The position numbers were made by a program, and so were the translations under genes. A DNA stretch of 46,310 nt from Bradyrhizobium sp. (GTDB lineage Bacteria > Pseudomonadota > Alphaproteobacteria > Rhizobiales > Xanthobacteraceae): positions 1 through 46,310 of the forward strand of contig NZ_JAUYQU010000095.1 of NCBI RefSeq assembly GCF_030697065.1. The letters are read 5' to 3'. Under the pieces are notes generated by a model, which saw only the letters and a program-made list of their open reading frames with translations, was not told the origin of the DNA and made no database searches. This document shows positions 34,814 to 42,397 of the stretch, in pieces (position 1 is the first letter of the stretch; every line of letters begins with the position of its first letter).

Positions 34814-36012
34814 TGGGCCTCCATCAACTTGGTTTGCTCGTCGGCCTTCTCGAACATCGCGAAGGTGGTATTGGGCTTGCGCAATTGCTTGGTGACACGG
34901 ATGGCGACGCGGTCACCGACCCGCCCCATCCGGCCTTCGGTCAAGAGGACGTTGCCGCAGCGCACCGCGACCAGCGCATCGGCGCGCATGTCCAGCGGCA
35001 GGGTGTCGCCGACCTTCAGCATCATCAGCTGCTTGAGCGGGATCTCGGCCTCGTACAGCACCGCATCGACGGAAATTTCCGCCTGCCCCACCTCGGTGGC
35101 GAAATGGCCTTCCCAGATCGGATCGCGGCCGAACTTTTCGCCCATGAACATCTGCAGCAACACCGGGCGGATCGGCTCGATGGTGGCGTAGGGCAGCAGC
35201 AGTTCGATGTTGCCGCCGCGGTCTTCCATGTCGATGCGCAGGCGCACCAGGATGGCGGCGTTGGCGGGCCGGCTGATAGCGGCGAAGCGCGGATTGGTTT
35301 CCAGCCGGTCGATCGAGAAGGTCACCGGCGACAGCGGCCGGAACGCCTGCTCGGCGTCGGACAGCACGACTTCAACCAGCCGCTTGACGAGGTTGGTCTC
35401 GATCGAGGTGTAGGGACGGCCTTCGATGCGCATCGAGGTCTGGCCGCGGCGGCCGCCCAAGAGCACGTCGACCATCGAATAGATCAGGCTGGAATCCACC
35501 GTGGCGAGCCCAAAATTCTCCCATTCCTCGGCCTTGAACACGCTGAGCACGGCGGGCAGCGGAATCGAATTCATGTAGTCGCCGAACCGCACCGAGGTGA
35601 TGCGGTCGAGCGAGACCTCGACGTTGTCGGAGGTGAAATTGCGCAGGCTGGTCGTCATCAGCCGCACCAGGCGGTCGAACACGATTTCGAGCATCGGCAG
35701 ACGCTCGTAGGACACCATCGCGGAATCGATGATGGCGCGAATGCCGGAATTGTCGTCGAGGTTGACTTCGCCGACGGTGAAACCGAGCAGGTTGTCGATT
35801 TCCTCCTGCGACAGGACCCGCTCGCCGCCGTTCTTGCCGCCGCCGAAGTCGCGGCTGCCGTCCTCGACCATGGCGGCCCATTGCAGCGCCATGGTGCCGG
35901 AGATTTCGTTGGCGGCGGCCGCGGCCGCAGCTTCTGCCGGATCCTCGGAATCCAGCGACGCTTCCCATTGGGCGGCGATGGCGTCCTGGTCGTCTAGGGG
36001 ATTGCCGGCCAT
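34810..36012 (-). CDS. fliM: Flagellar motor switch protein FliM, 400 aa
   Basis: FliM forms part of the C ring and binds phospho-CheY. LSQEEIDNLLGFTVGEV at about residues 77-93 is the CheY-binding start, here displaced by about 75 residues of Ala/Asp-rich sequence (EDPAEAAAAAAANEISGTMA). The CheC-like middle domain follows (PMLEIVFDRLVRLMTTSLRN, NSIPLPAVLSVF, GLATVDSSLIYSMVDVLLGG) and the FliN-like carboxyl domain is from about 310 (EIPLKQLMMLKVGDTLPLDM). The usual length is 320-340, so the amino extension is real and unusual. It lies 18 bases downstream of fliL. Confidence 0.94.
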   Translation of the reverse strand: MAGNPLDDQDAIAAQWEASLDSEDPAEAAAAAAANEISGTMALQWAAMVEDGSRDFGGGKNGGERVLSQEEIDNLLGFTVGEVNLDDNSGIRAIIDSAMVSYERLPMLEIVFDRLVRLMTTSLRNFTSDNVEVSLDRITSVRFGDYMNSIPLPAVLSVFKAEEWENFGLATVDSSLIYSMVDVLLGGRRGQTSMRIEGRPYTSIETNLVKRLVEVVLSDAEQAFRPLSPVTFSIDRLETNPRFAAISRPANAAILVRLRIDMEDRGGNIELLLPYATIEPIRPVLLQMFMGEKFGRDPIWEGHFATEVGQAEISVDAVLYEAEIPLKQLMMLKVGDTLPLDMRADALVAVRCGNVLLTEGRMGRVGDRVAIRVTKQLRKPNTTFAMFEKADEQTKLMEAQ

Positions 36013-36030
36013 GATGCTAGATCCGTCTCG

Positions 36031-36528
36031 TCACTGAACGACGATTTCCTTGAACAGCACGGCATTGACCGCGTTCGGCGCGATCGCCACGTTGACCCGC
36101 CGGGTCAGTTCTTCCTTGAGGCGAAACAGGCCGGCGGAACCGTTGAGATCGACCGGCCGCAATTCGCGCAGATAGGTCTGGAAGATATCGGTGACGCGCG
36201 GCAGCGTCGGCTTGATCGCCTCGACCTGCTTGTCTTCCTTGACCTCGAGCACGACCTTGACCTTGAGATACTGCACGCGCTCGCCGGGCGCCCCGGTCAT
36301 GTTGACCAGCATCTCCGGCACATCCATGAATACAGGCGGTTTCGCCGCCACTTCGGCCTGCTTGACGTCGCCGCCCTTGTCGCCCCGGAAGAACAGAAAC
36401 CAGGTCGCCGCACCGCCGCCGAGGATGACGAACACGCCGGCGATCGCGATCATCAGCTTCAGCTTGCCCTTCGGCGCCGCAACTGCTTCAGCGCCATCCG
36501 CGCCATCGGCCTGTTCAGTGTCTGCCAT
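36031..36528 (-). CDS. fliL: Flagellar basal body protein FliL, 165 aa
   Basis: A cytoplasmic amino tail, one membrane span (about 25-47, KLMIAIAGVFVILGGGAATW) and a periplasmic domain: PVFMDVPEMLVNMTGAPGER, YLKVKVVLEVKEDKQVEAIK and VTDIFQTYLRELRPVDLNGS, all typical of FliL. The protein supports stator function at the basal body. It heads the operon fliL-fliM-DUF6468-motE. A CtrA half-site lies 111-118 bases upstream. Confidence 0.94.
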   Translation of the reverse strand: MADTEQADGADGAEAVAAPKGKLKLMIAIAGVFVILGGGAATWFLFFRGDKGGDVKQAEVAAKPPVFMDVPEMLVNMTGAPGERVQYLKVKVVLEVKEDKQVEAIKPTLPRVTDIFQTYLRELRPVDLNGSAGLFRLKEELTRRVNVAIAPNAVNAVLFKEIVVQ

Positions 36529-36638
36529 CGCCCGCCCGCCACGTTAAGGAGACCAACCCGATGCCGCGAGGCAGGCTTTGATGCGATCCAATGCCCCCGG
36601 CGCACCCGCGCTCTCTTGATGGTGACGCTAGGGTAATA

Positions 36639-36646
36639 ATGGTTAA
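36639..36646 (-). promoter_or_regulatory. CtrA half-site upstream of fliL
   Basis: On the minus strand the 8 bases read TTAACCAT, the recognised CtrA half-site form. A second half at the correct distance would read TACC rather than TTAA, so only a half-site is claimed. It lies in the 363-base gap shared with flgF, 111 bases before the fliL ATG. Confidence 0.5.
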
Positions 36647-36773
36647 CGGAACCTTTCCGCGGAGCCCCAACTAGGAAAAAACTGCCGGGCCAACATGGTC
36701 AACAAACCTTTATTGCCGCCCTGGCGCACCCCCGCCAAACTCCTAACCCGTTCAAATATCGATATTTTCCCAA

Positions 36774-36790
36774 CTGGCACGACTTTCGCT
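36774..36790 (+). promoter_or_regulatory. Sigma-54-like promoter of flgF
   Basis: CTGGCACGACTTTCGCT matches the consensus YTGGCACGRNNNTTGCW at every fixed base except one (TCGC for TTGC). Transcription would begin near 36800, about 90 bases before the flgF ATG, right at the foot of the first leader hairpin. In Caulobacter, flagellar class III genes use sigma-54 with FlbD, which supports the reading. Confidence 0.6.
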
Positions 36791-36802
36791 GAGGTGCTGG
36801 TG

Positions 36803-36872
36803 AACCGCGGCTTGGGAGAGCCAAGCGGTTCGCACGATCCGCAACCGGGCTTGGGAGAGCAGCGCGCGGATC
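36803..36872 (+). promoter_or_regulatory. Two-hairpin leader of flgF with repeated 12-base loop
   Basis: GCTTGGGAGAGC occurs twice, at 36810-36821 and 36849-36860. The first is enclosed by AACCGC (36803-36808) and GCGGTT (36825-36830), the second by GATCCGC (36836-36842) and GCGGATC (36866-36872). The two stems differ in sequence but present nearly the same inner sequence, which suggests a binding site used twice in the RNA. The ribosome-binding site (GGGGAG) follows at about 36879. Confidence 0.55.
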
Positions 36873-36891
36873 ATTTGAGGGGAGACATACG

Positions 36892-37656
36892 ATGGGGAAC
36901 CACCTTCTCGTCGGACTATCGCGGCAGGTGACGCTGGAACGGCAGATGGCCGTCGTCGCCAACAACGTCGCGAACGTCAACACCAACGGATTCAAGGCGG
37001 ACCGCTCGCTGTTCGAGGAATTCCTCACCTCGCGCGCGCATGAAGACAATTTCGTCGGCCGTGACCGCCGCATCAGCTTCGTGCAGGACCGCGGCACCTT
37101 CAAGGATTTCTCGCAGGGCGCGTCCGAGCTCACCAAGAACCCGCTCGACGTCGCGATCGACGGCCCCGGCTTCCTCGTGGTGCAGACCCCGGCCGGCGAG
37201 CGCTACACCCGCGACGGCGGACTGAAAATCAACAACCAGGGCCAGCTCGTCAACTCCTCCGGTTATCAGGTGCTCGGCGGCTCCGGCCCGATCGTGCTGC
37301 AGCCGACCGACAAGTCAGTCACCATTGCCGCCGACGGCAACGTCACCGTGCTCGAAGGCACCAACCGGGTCGACTCGGTGCGCGGCAAGCTGCGGCTGGT
37401 CCGTTTCGCCGACCCGCAGAAGCTGGTGAAGGACGGCTCCAACCTCTACTCGGCCGAGGCCGGCGTCGGACCGCAGCCGGACACCACCTCGAAGGTGAAC
37501 CAGGGTTTCATCGAGAAGTCGAACGTCAATTCCGTGGTCGAGATGAGCCGGATGATCGAGGTGTCGCGCGCCTATACGTCGATCTCGGCGATGCTGCAGC
37601 AGCAGGGCGACTTGCGCAAAACCGCCATCGAGAGACTCGCCGAAGTACCGGCATAA
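36892..37656 (+). CDS. flgF: Flagellar rod protein FlgF, 254 aa
   Basis: A rod protein of the FlgF/FlgG class. Amino motif: LERQMAVVANNVANVNTNGF. Middle: GPGFLVVQTPAGERYTRDGG. Carboxyl motif: QGFIEKSNVNSVVEMSRMIE and VSRAYTSISAMLQQQ. The presence of a clear FlgG immediately downstream settles the FlgF call. It builds the proximal rod. It is the first gene of flgF-flgG-flgA-flgH, with a sigma-54-like promoter and a structured leader upstream. Confidence 0.94.
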   Translation: MGNHLLVGLSRQVTLERQMAVVANNVANVNTNGFKADRSLFEEFLTSRAHEDNFVGRDRRISFVQDRGTFKDFSQGASELTKNPLDVAIDGPGFLVVQTPAGERYTRDGGLKINNQGQLVNSSGYQVLGGSGPIVLQPTDKSVTIAADGNVTVLEGTNRVDSVRGKLRLVRFADPQKLVKDGSNLYSAEAGVGPQPDTTSKVNQGFIEKSNVNSVVEMSRMIEVSRAYTSISAMLQQQGDLRKTAIERLAEVPA

Positions 37657-37671
37657 GAGAGGATTTATTCC

Positions 37672-38460
37672 ATGCGCGCTATGTACACCGCAGCGACCGG
37701 AATGATGGCACAGGAACTCAACGTTCAGGTGATTTCCAACAATATCGCCAACATGCGCACCACCGGCTACAAGAAGCAGCGCGCCGCGTTCCAGGACCTA
37801 ATCTACGACCACGTCCGCCGGGTCGGCGCGCAAGCCTCCGATCAGGGCACCATCCTGCCCGTCGGCGTCGACATCGGCGGCGGCGTCAAGACCGTCGGCA
37901 CACCGCGGCTGATGACCCAGGGTACCTTGGCGACCACCGGCAACGAACTCGATGTCGCGGTCCGCGGCGAGGGCTTCTTCAAGATCCAGGTTCCCGACGG
38001 CACCTATGCTTATACCCGCGACGGCTCGTTCCAGATGGACGCGCAGGGCCGCATCGTCACCTCGCAGGGCAATCCGGTGCAGCCGACCATCACCGTTCCG
38101 CAGAATTCGTCCGGCCTCACCATCAACATGCAGGGCCAGGTCTCGGTGGTGCTGCCGGGATCGACCACGCCCGTCACGGTCGGCCAGATCGGCCTGACCC
38201 GTTTCATCAACAAGGCCGGCCTGCAGCCGATCGGCGACAATCTGTTCACCGACACCCCGGCCTCCGGCGCGCCGCAGGACGGCATCGCCAACACCGACGG
38301 CTATGGCGACATGCAGCAGTCCAACCTCGAACAGGCCAATGTCGAGGTCGTCACCGAAATCTCCGACCTGATCGCGGCGCAGCGCGCCTACGAGATGAAC
38401 GCCAAGGTGGTCAGCGCGGCCGACCAGATGATGCAGTCCACCGCCAACATGTTCCGCTGA
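37672..38460 (+). CDS. flgG: Flagellar distal rod protein FlgG, 262 aa
   Basis: The distal rod subunit. MYTAATGMMAQELNVQVISN plus NIANMRTTGYKKQRAAFQDL is the classic FlgG start; GEGFFKIQVPDGTYAYTRDG and LEQANVEVVTEISDLIAAQR with AYEMNAKVVSAADQMMQ complete it. The length of 262 is standard. It begins 15 bases after flgF with GAGAGGA before the ATG, so the pair is cotranscribed. Confidence 0.96.
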   Translation: MRAMYTAATGMMAQELNVQVISNNIANMRTTGYKKQRAAFQDLIYDHVRRVGAQASDQGTILPVGVDIGGGVKTVGTPRLMTQGTLATTGNELDVAVRGEGFFKIQVPDGTYAYTRDGSFQMDAQGRIVTSQGNPVQPTITVPQNSSGLTINMQGQVSVVLPGSTTPVTVGQIGLTRFINKAGLQPIGDNLFTDTPASGAPQDGIANTDGYGDMQQSNLEQANVEVVTEISDLIAAQRAYEMNAKVVSAADQMMQSTANMFR

Positions 38461-38471
38461 GGGAGATGATG

Positions 38472-39569
38472 ATGTCAGCCCGTTCACTCGCCCTCGCCCT
38501 CGCCTTCGCCTTGCTCGCCGCCGCCGCCGCGACCGCATCGGCGCAAAGCCGAGACGACTTCCTCGCCGCGCCGGTGCTGCGCGCCGAGGTCACGGTCACC
38601 GGCGATCTGGTGCTGATCGGCGACGTCATCGACAATGCCGGCCCCGCGGCGCAGATCGCGATCTACCGCGCGCCGGATCTCGGCACCACCGGCGCGATGC
38701 CGGTGGACCGGGTGCTGACCGCGCTGCGCGCGCACCAGGTGATCGGCGTCGACACCCGCAATCTGCGGGAGATCTCGATCACGCGGCTGGCCCGCACGCT
38801 CGAGAGCAAGGACATCGAGGCGTCGATCGCCCGCGCGCTGCAGCACAGGAACGGGCTCGGCGATGCCGCCAACCTCGTCTTGACCTTCGACCGCGACGTG
38901 CAGGATCTGCGGCTGGAAGCCTCCAACACCGGCGCCATGGAGGCGATCTCGACACGATACGACAGCCGCAGCCAGCGTTACGACGTGACCTTCGAAATCT
39001 CCAACGAAACCGCGGCCGGTCCGACCAGGCTGCGGTTCACCGGGACCGCGATCGAGACCGTCGAGGCCGCCATCCTGGCGCGCGGCGTCGAGCGCAACGA
39101 AGTGATCAAGGCTTCCGACGTGGTGATCGAGCGCCGTCCCAAGGCCGAAGTCGGCAACGACCTCGCCGGGCGCGACCGCGCCGTCGGCATGCAGGCGCGC
39201 CGGCAGATGCGGGTCGGCCAGGCCCTGAAGAACGCCGACCTCGCCAGACCCGATCTGGTGCAGAAGGACCAGGCCGTCGTCCTGATCTACCAGGCGGTCG
39301 GCCTCCATCTCACCATTCGCGGCAAGGCGCTGGAGGGCGGCACCGAAGGCGACGTCGTCAGCGTGATGAACCTGCAGTCCAAGCGCACCGTCTCCGGCGT
39401 CGTCACCGGCCGCGGCCAGGTCACGATCAGCGCAATCCCGATCGTGGCACCGGCGCCCCGCCTGCCCGAAGTCTCCGACACGACCTCGTCGATTCAGTCG
39501 AGCCAGGCGGCAGCGCTGGTTGCGATCGCCGCCAACGCCGCCTCCACCCCGTCTCCCAAAACCGAGTAA
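38472..39569 (+). CDS. flgA: P-ring assembly chaperone FlgA, 365 aa
   Basis: A signal peptide (RSLALALAFALLAAAAATAS, cleavage near ASA-Q) exports it to the periplasm. The carboxyl SAF-type domain is seen in ILARGVERNEVIKASDVVIE, RDRAVGMQARRQMRVGQALK and QAVVLIYQAVGLHLTIRGKA with GDVVSVMNLQSKRTVSGVVT. FlgA helps FlgI form the P ring. The carboxyl end adds a Ser/Ala tail. Three ATG codons stand in a row (38466, 38469, 38472); the third has the best distance from GGGAG, but the others are possible. FlgI itself does not follow here. Confidence 0.92.
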   Translation: MSARSLALALAFALLAAAAATASAQSRDDFLAAPVLRAEVTVTGDLVLIGDVIDNAGPAAQIAIYRAPDLGTTGAMPVDRVLTALRAHQVIGVDTRNLREISITRLARTLESKDIEASIARALQHRNGLGDAANLVLTFDRDVQDLRLEASNTGAMEAISTRYDSRSQRYDVTFEISNETAAGPTRLRFTGTAIETVEAAILARGVERNEVIKASDVVIERRPKAEVGNDLAGRDRAVGMQARRQMRVGQALKNADLARPDLVQKDQAVVLIYQAVGLHLTIRGKALEGGTEGDVVSVMNLQSKRTVSGVVTGRGQVTISAIPIVAPAPRLPEVSDTTSSIQSSQAAALVAIAANAASTPSPKTE

Positions 39570-40330
39570 TGGTAATGTACGCTTCCCGCATCCACCGCCT
39601 GCTCCTGACCGGCGCACTGCTCATCACCGCGGCGCTTGCCAGCGGCTGTTCCTCGCTCGACCGGCTGTCGCAGATCGGCGAAAAGCCGAAACTGTCGGCG
39701 ATCGAGAATCCGACGGCGGAGCCCGGCTACAAGCCGGTGCAGATGCCGATGCCGAAGCCGGAGACCGCCTCCTACAACGCCAATTCACTGTGGCGAAACG
39801 GCTCGCGGGCGTTCTTCAAGGATCAGCGCGCGGCGAGGATCGGCGACATTCTCACCATCACCGTGAACTTCACCGACAAGGCCAACATGGCCAACCAGAG
39901 CCAGCGCAGCCGCACCTCCAAGGAGGATTCCGGCATCACCGATTTCGCCGGCTCCAAGCTGTTGACCGGCGACGCCGCCAAGGTGCTGCCCGGCACGCTG
40001 CTGGCCACCGAATCCGCCGGATCCTATGACGGCAAGGGCTCGGTGGTGCGGCAGGAGAACCTGCAGACCAGCGTCGCCGCCGTGGTCACGCAATTGCTGC
40101 CGAACGGCAATCTCGTGGTCGAGGGCAAGCAGGAGATCCGGGTCAATTTCGAGATCCGCGAACTGATCGTCGCCGGCATCGTGCGACCGGAGGATATCCA
40201 GAGCGACAACACCATCGATTCCAGCAAGATCGCGCAGGCCCGCATCGCCTATGGCGGCCGCGGCCAGATCACCGACGTCCAGCAGCCGCGCTACGGCCAG
40301 CAGGTCACGGACATCCTGCTGCCGTTCTGA
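39569..40330 (+). CDS. flgH: L-ring lipoprotein FlgH, 253 aa
   Basis: A lipoprotein signal ends in LASGC with the lipidated Cys27. The mature part shows the FlgH pattern: SLWRNGSRAFFKDQRAARIG, DILTITVNFTDKANMANQSQ, and LLPNGNLVVEGKQEIRVNFE with RELIVAGIVRPEDI and AYGGRG. FlgH builds the L ring in the outer membrane. The ATG at 39569 shares one base with the flgA stop. It is the last gene of the operon, with a strong terminator 50 bases on. Confidence 0.95.
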   Translation: MVMYASRIHRLLLTGALLITAALASGCSSLDRLSQIGEKPKLSAIENPTAEPGYKPVQMPMPKPETASYNANSLWRNGSRAFFKDQRAARIGDILTITVNFTDKANMANQSQRSRTSKEDSGITDFAGSKLLTGDAAKVLPGTLLATESAGSYDGKGSVVRQENLQTSVAAVVTQLLPNGNLVVEGKQEIRVNFEIRELIVAGIVRPEDIQSDNTIDSSKIAQARIAYGGRGQITDVQQPRYGQQVTDILLPF

Positions 40331-40382
40331 TCAAGAGCTCCCACACTTCATTGCGAACCTAGGCGCGACGAAGTGTTCCAAC

Positions 40383-40415
40383 GCGGCCCCTGCCAGCTCC
40401 CCTGGCAGGGGCCGC
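40383..40415 (+). terminator. Strong terminator after flgH
   Basis: GCGGCCCCTGCCAG (40383-40396) and CTGGCAGGGGCCGC (40402-40415) form a perfect 14-bp stem with a 5-base loop, followed by GGTTGTTT. It ends the flgF-flgG-flgA-flgH operon and, read the other way, the ABM monooxygenase gene that converges from 40448. Confidence 0.85.
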
Positions 40416-40447
40416 GGTTGTTTGGGGGCAAAGAGGATCCAGCTCGC

Positions 40448-40744
40448 CTACCTCGCAATCGATACCGCGCTGTAGATCTGCGTCCCCGTGGTCTCCACGA
40501 TCCGACCCTTCAGCGACCTGACGAATTCGCGCGATCCCTCGACCGCGAAGTGGGCGCGCAAGGCGGGTTCGTCGGCCCATTGCTCGAAGAAAAACAGGCG
40601 AAGCGGGTTCTGGCAGTCGACATGCACCGCATGCGAGATGCAGCCCGGCTCTTTCCGGGAGCGCTCGACATGTTCGAGACAGAGGCGGCGGACGTCGGCG
40701 AAAGTGTCCTCCCGCGCCAGGATGCTGCCGGTAACCAGGATCAT
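40448..40744 (-). CDS. Antibiotic biosynthesis monooxygenase (ABM) domain protein, 98 aa
   Basis: A small ferredoxin-like-fold protein: MILVTGSILAREDTFADVRR, SRKEPGCISHAVHVDCQNPL, RLFFFEQWADEPALRAHFAV and FVRSLKGRI show the ABM/YgiN pattern (E-P-G-C, then F-x-x-E-x-W). Members act on quinols, haem or small aromatic compounds, often as cofactor-free monooxygenases. The start at 40744 gives the normal length; the frame extends nine codons further. It is a single gene, convergent with flgH. Confidence 0.83.
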   Translation of the reverse strand: MILVTGSILAREDTFADVRRLCLEHVERSRKEPGCISHAVHVDCQNPLRLFFFEQWADEPALRAHFAVEGSREFVRSLKGRIVETTGTQIYSAVSIAR

Positions 40745-40869
40745 TTTGTTGTCCCCATGGGGCGCGCCCACTGGTCACGCCATGCGCCGCAATGTGCCGG
40801 GCGCCCCGCGATCGTCAAGGCAACGGCTTCGGAGTGCGCCCCTGGAAGATTGACCGATAGCCCGGTCAG

Positions 40870-40883
40870 ATGATATATATCAT
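40870..40883. promoter_or_regulatory. Palindromic operator of vapBC
   Basis: ATGATATATATCAT is a perfect 14-bp palindrome 27 bases before the vapB ATG. VapBC operons are autoregulated by the antitoxin at such sites. A partial second copy (GGTATCTATCA) follows within 15 bases. Confidence 0.65.
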
Positions 40884-40910
40884 TGGTATCTATCAAAAAG
40901 GGGTTGGGTC

Positions 40911-41168
40911 ATGAGTGCAACCGCCAAGCTCTTCATGCACGGCCGCAGCCAGGCGGTGCGCCTGCCCAAGGAATTCCGCTTCGAGGGCACCGAGGTGCGG
41001 GTCAGCAAGATCGGCGACAAGGTCATCCTCGAGCCTGCCGGGAAGAAGCCGTTCGATACCGCGGCATGGCGCGCAAAACTCGGGGAGTACCGCGACATTC
41101 CATTCATGGAGGATGGACGCGATCAAGGCACCATCCTTGATGATGATGACGCGGCAGCAATGGCGTGA
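40911..41168 (+). CDS. vapB: VapB-type antitoxin (AbrB/MazE-like), 85 aa
   Basis: The amino half is a swapped-hairpin AbrB-type DNA-binding domain: [20 protein letters not shown] then [14 protein letters not shown], with the usual G-R-S-Q-A-V-R-L-P. The carboxyl half ([20 protein letters not shown], then DDDDAAAM) is the toxin-neutralising acidic tail. It binds VapC and represses the operon at the upstream palindrome. Its TGA overlaps the vapC GTG start. Confidence 0.9.
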   Translation: MSATAKLFMHGRSQAVRLPKEFRFEGTEVRVSKIGDKVILEPAGKKPFDTAAWRAKLGEYRDIPFMEDGRDQGTILDDDDAAAMA

Positions 41169-41569
41169 TCTGTATCGATACCAACGTCGCGATCGCAGCC
41201 CTCAATGGCCGGCCTCCGCAGATACTTGACCGCCTCGCCGAGGCGCTGATACGCGGCCCTGTTGCCCTGCCCGCGCCGGCGCTGCATGAATTATGGTACG
41301 GCGCGGCGAAGAGCACGCGCATTTCCGAAAACGTTGACCGCATTGAGCGGTTTCTGAGCGCTCAGATCGTGATCCTGCCGTTCGACGCGGAAGATGCGCG
41401 AGAGGCCGGCTTCATACGCGCCCATCTGAAGCCGCTCGGCATTCCGATCGGCAATTACGATGTGCTGATCGCCGCACAGGCACTGCGCAGGGAACTGACG
41501 CTCGTCACCGCCAACGTCGGGGAATTCGAGCGGGTGCCGGGACTGATCGTCGTGAACTGGTCGGCATGA
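41165..41569 (+). CDS. vapC: VapC-type PIN-domain ribonuclease toxin, 134 aa
   Basis: PIN-domain acidic residues are visible: Asp5 in [10 protein letters not shown], Glu42 in LHELWYG, Asp99 in [12 protein letters not shown] and Asn117/Glu120 in [10 protein letters not shown]. VapC toxins cleave tRNA or rRNA. The GTG start at 41165 overlaps the vapB stop (GTGA), standard for toxin-antitoxin pairs. All key residues are present, so the toxin is likely functional. Confidence 0.92.
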   Translation: MICIDTNVAIAALNGRPPQILDRLAEALIRGPVALPAPALHELWYGAAKSTRISENVDRIERFLSAQIVILPFDAEDAREAGFIRAHLKPLGIPIGNYDVLIAAQALRRELTLVTANVGEFERVPGLIVVNWSA

Positions 41570-41601
41570 TGAAGCGGAGGCGAAATGCCTTCAGTGCAGT
41601 T

Positions 41602-41856
41602 TCAGTACGACCTGCGGCCCGCCGCAACAGGCTTCGCCTTGCGCGGACCGGCGGCTTCCATCTCCCGCAACACCTTGCGCAGGCCGCGCGCCAAGGCCAG
41701 GGCGCGCTTGATGTTCTTGTCGGGGGAAGTTTCCTCGAAGAACAGCACCACCTCGCAAGCGGGACACTGCCGGGAATAGCCGCTCTGGATCCGGTGCGCC
41801 CGGTCCCGGAACAGATTCCTGCACCGGGTGCAGCAGATTTGAACTGAATCGTCCAT
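41602..41856 (-). CDS. Small zinc-ribbon hypothetical protein, 84 aa
   Basis: From ATG 41856 the product opens MDDSVQICCTRCRNLFRDRA and RQCPACEVVLFFEETSPDKN, giving Cys9-x2-Cys12 and Cys31-x2-Cys34 as a zinc ribbon of the MJ0042-like kind. A basic helix follows (IKRALALARGLRKVLREMEA). The plus-strand frames over the same bases lack any motif. No function is known to me. The gene converges with vapC. Confidence 0.62.
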   Translation of the reverse strand: MDDSVQICCTRCRNLFRDRAHRIQSGYSRQCPACEVVLFFEETSPDKNIKRALALARGLRKVLREMEAAGPRKAKPVAAGRRSY

Positions 41857-42026
41857 CACCGTGGATTCATTCGGGAAAATCGACACTGCCAAAGCGTGGC
41901 ACGCGCGAGCGCGAACGCCTCGTCGCAGTTAACGCCATCAACCCTGAAATTTCTCGAAACAATGCGCGCCGATGCCGCCGCAACGGGTTCCCGGTTAAGA
42001 AACCCTTGCGGCCTGACGCTGCCGGG

Positions 42027-42275
42027 TTACCGCCGCCTGGCCACGGCGACCCCCAGCAGGAACGCCACCAGCAGCGAGCCGAGCGGGGCTTCGCGGGCGA
42101 TGTTGGCGAGGATACTGAGCGGCATCCCGGGCTTGCGGCCGGACTCGATGGCGTCGGTGACCCGGTGGGCCGCGCCCTTCACGGCGTCGGTGACTTCCGA
42201 GATCGCGGATTTCGGCTCCGGCGCGGGGTCGAGGCCCTCATAGACGTAGGGCGGCTGTGCGGGCTGATCGTTCAT
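42027..42275 (-). CDS. Small DUF883-like membrane-anchored protein, 82 aa
   Basis: An amphipathic helix (SAISEVTDAVKGAAHRVTDA) is followed by a single carboxyl membrane span (PLGSLLVAFLLGVAVARRR) that ends in three arginines. This is the layout of YqjD/ElaB (DUF883) ribosome-associated, tail-anchored proteins, but the match is by shape only. ATG 42275 has GGAG at the right distance. The 134-base gap to the zinc-ribbon gene holds nothing I can name. Confidence 0.6.
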   Translation of the reverse strand: MNDQPAQPPYVYEGLDPAPEPKSAISEVTDAVKGAAHRVTDAIESGRKPGMPLSILANIAREAPLGSLLVAFLLGVAVARRR

Positions 42276-42397
42276 GGTTTCAAACTCCGTCATACCCGCA
42301 GGCAATCGATCAGACGGAAATTGGTTCCGCGCATCCGCCTGCGCGCCTGCCTTTCAACGGCCGGCGCGCGTCTTTTCGGCGACGGGCGTTTCCCGGT

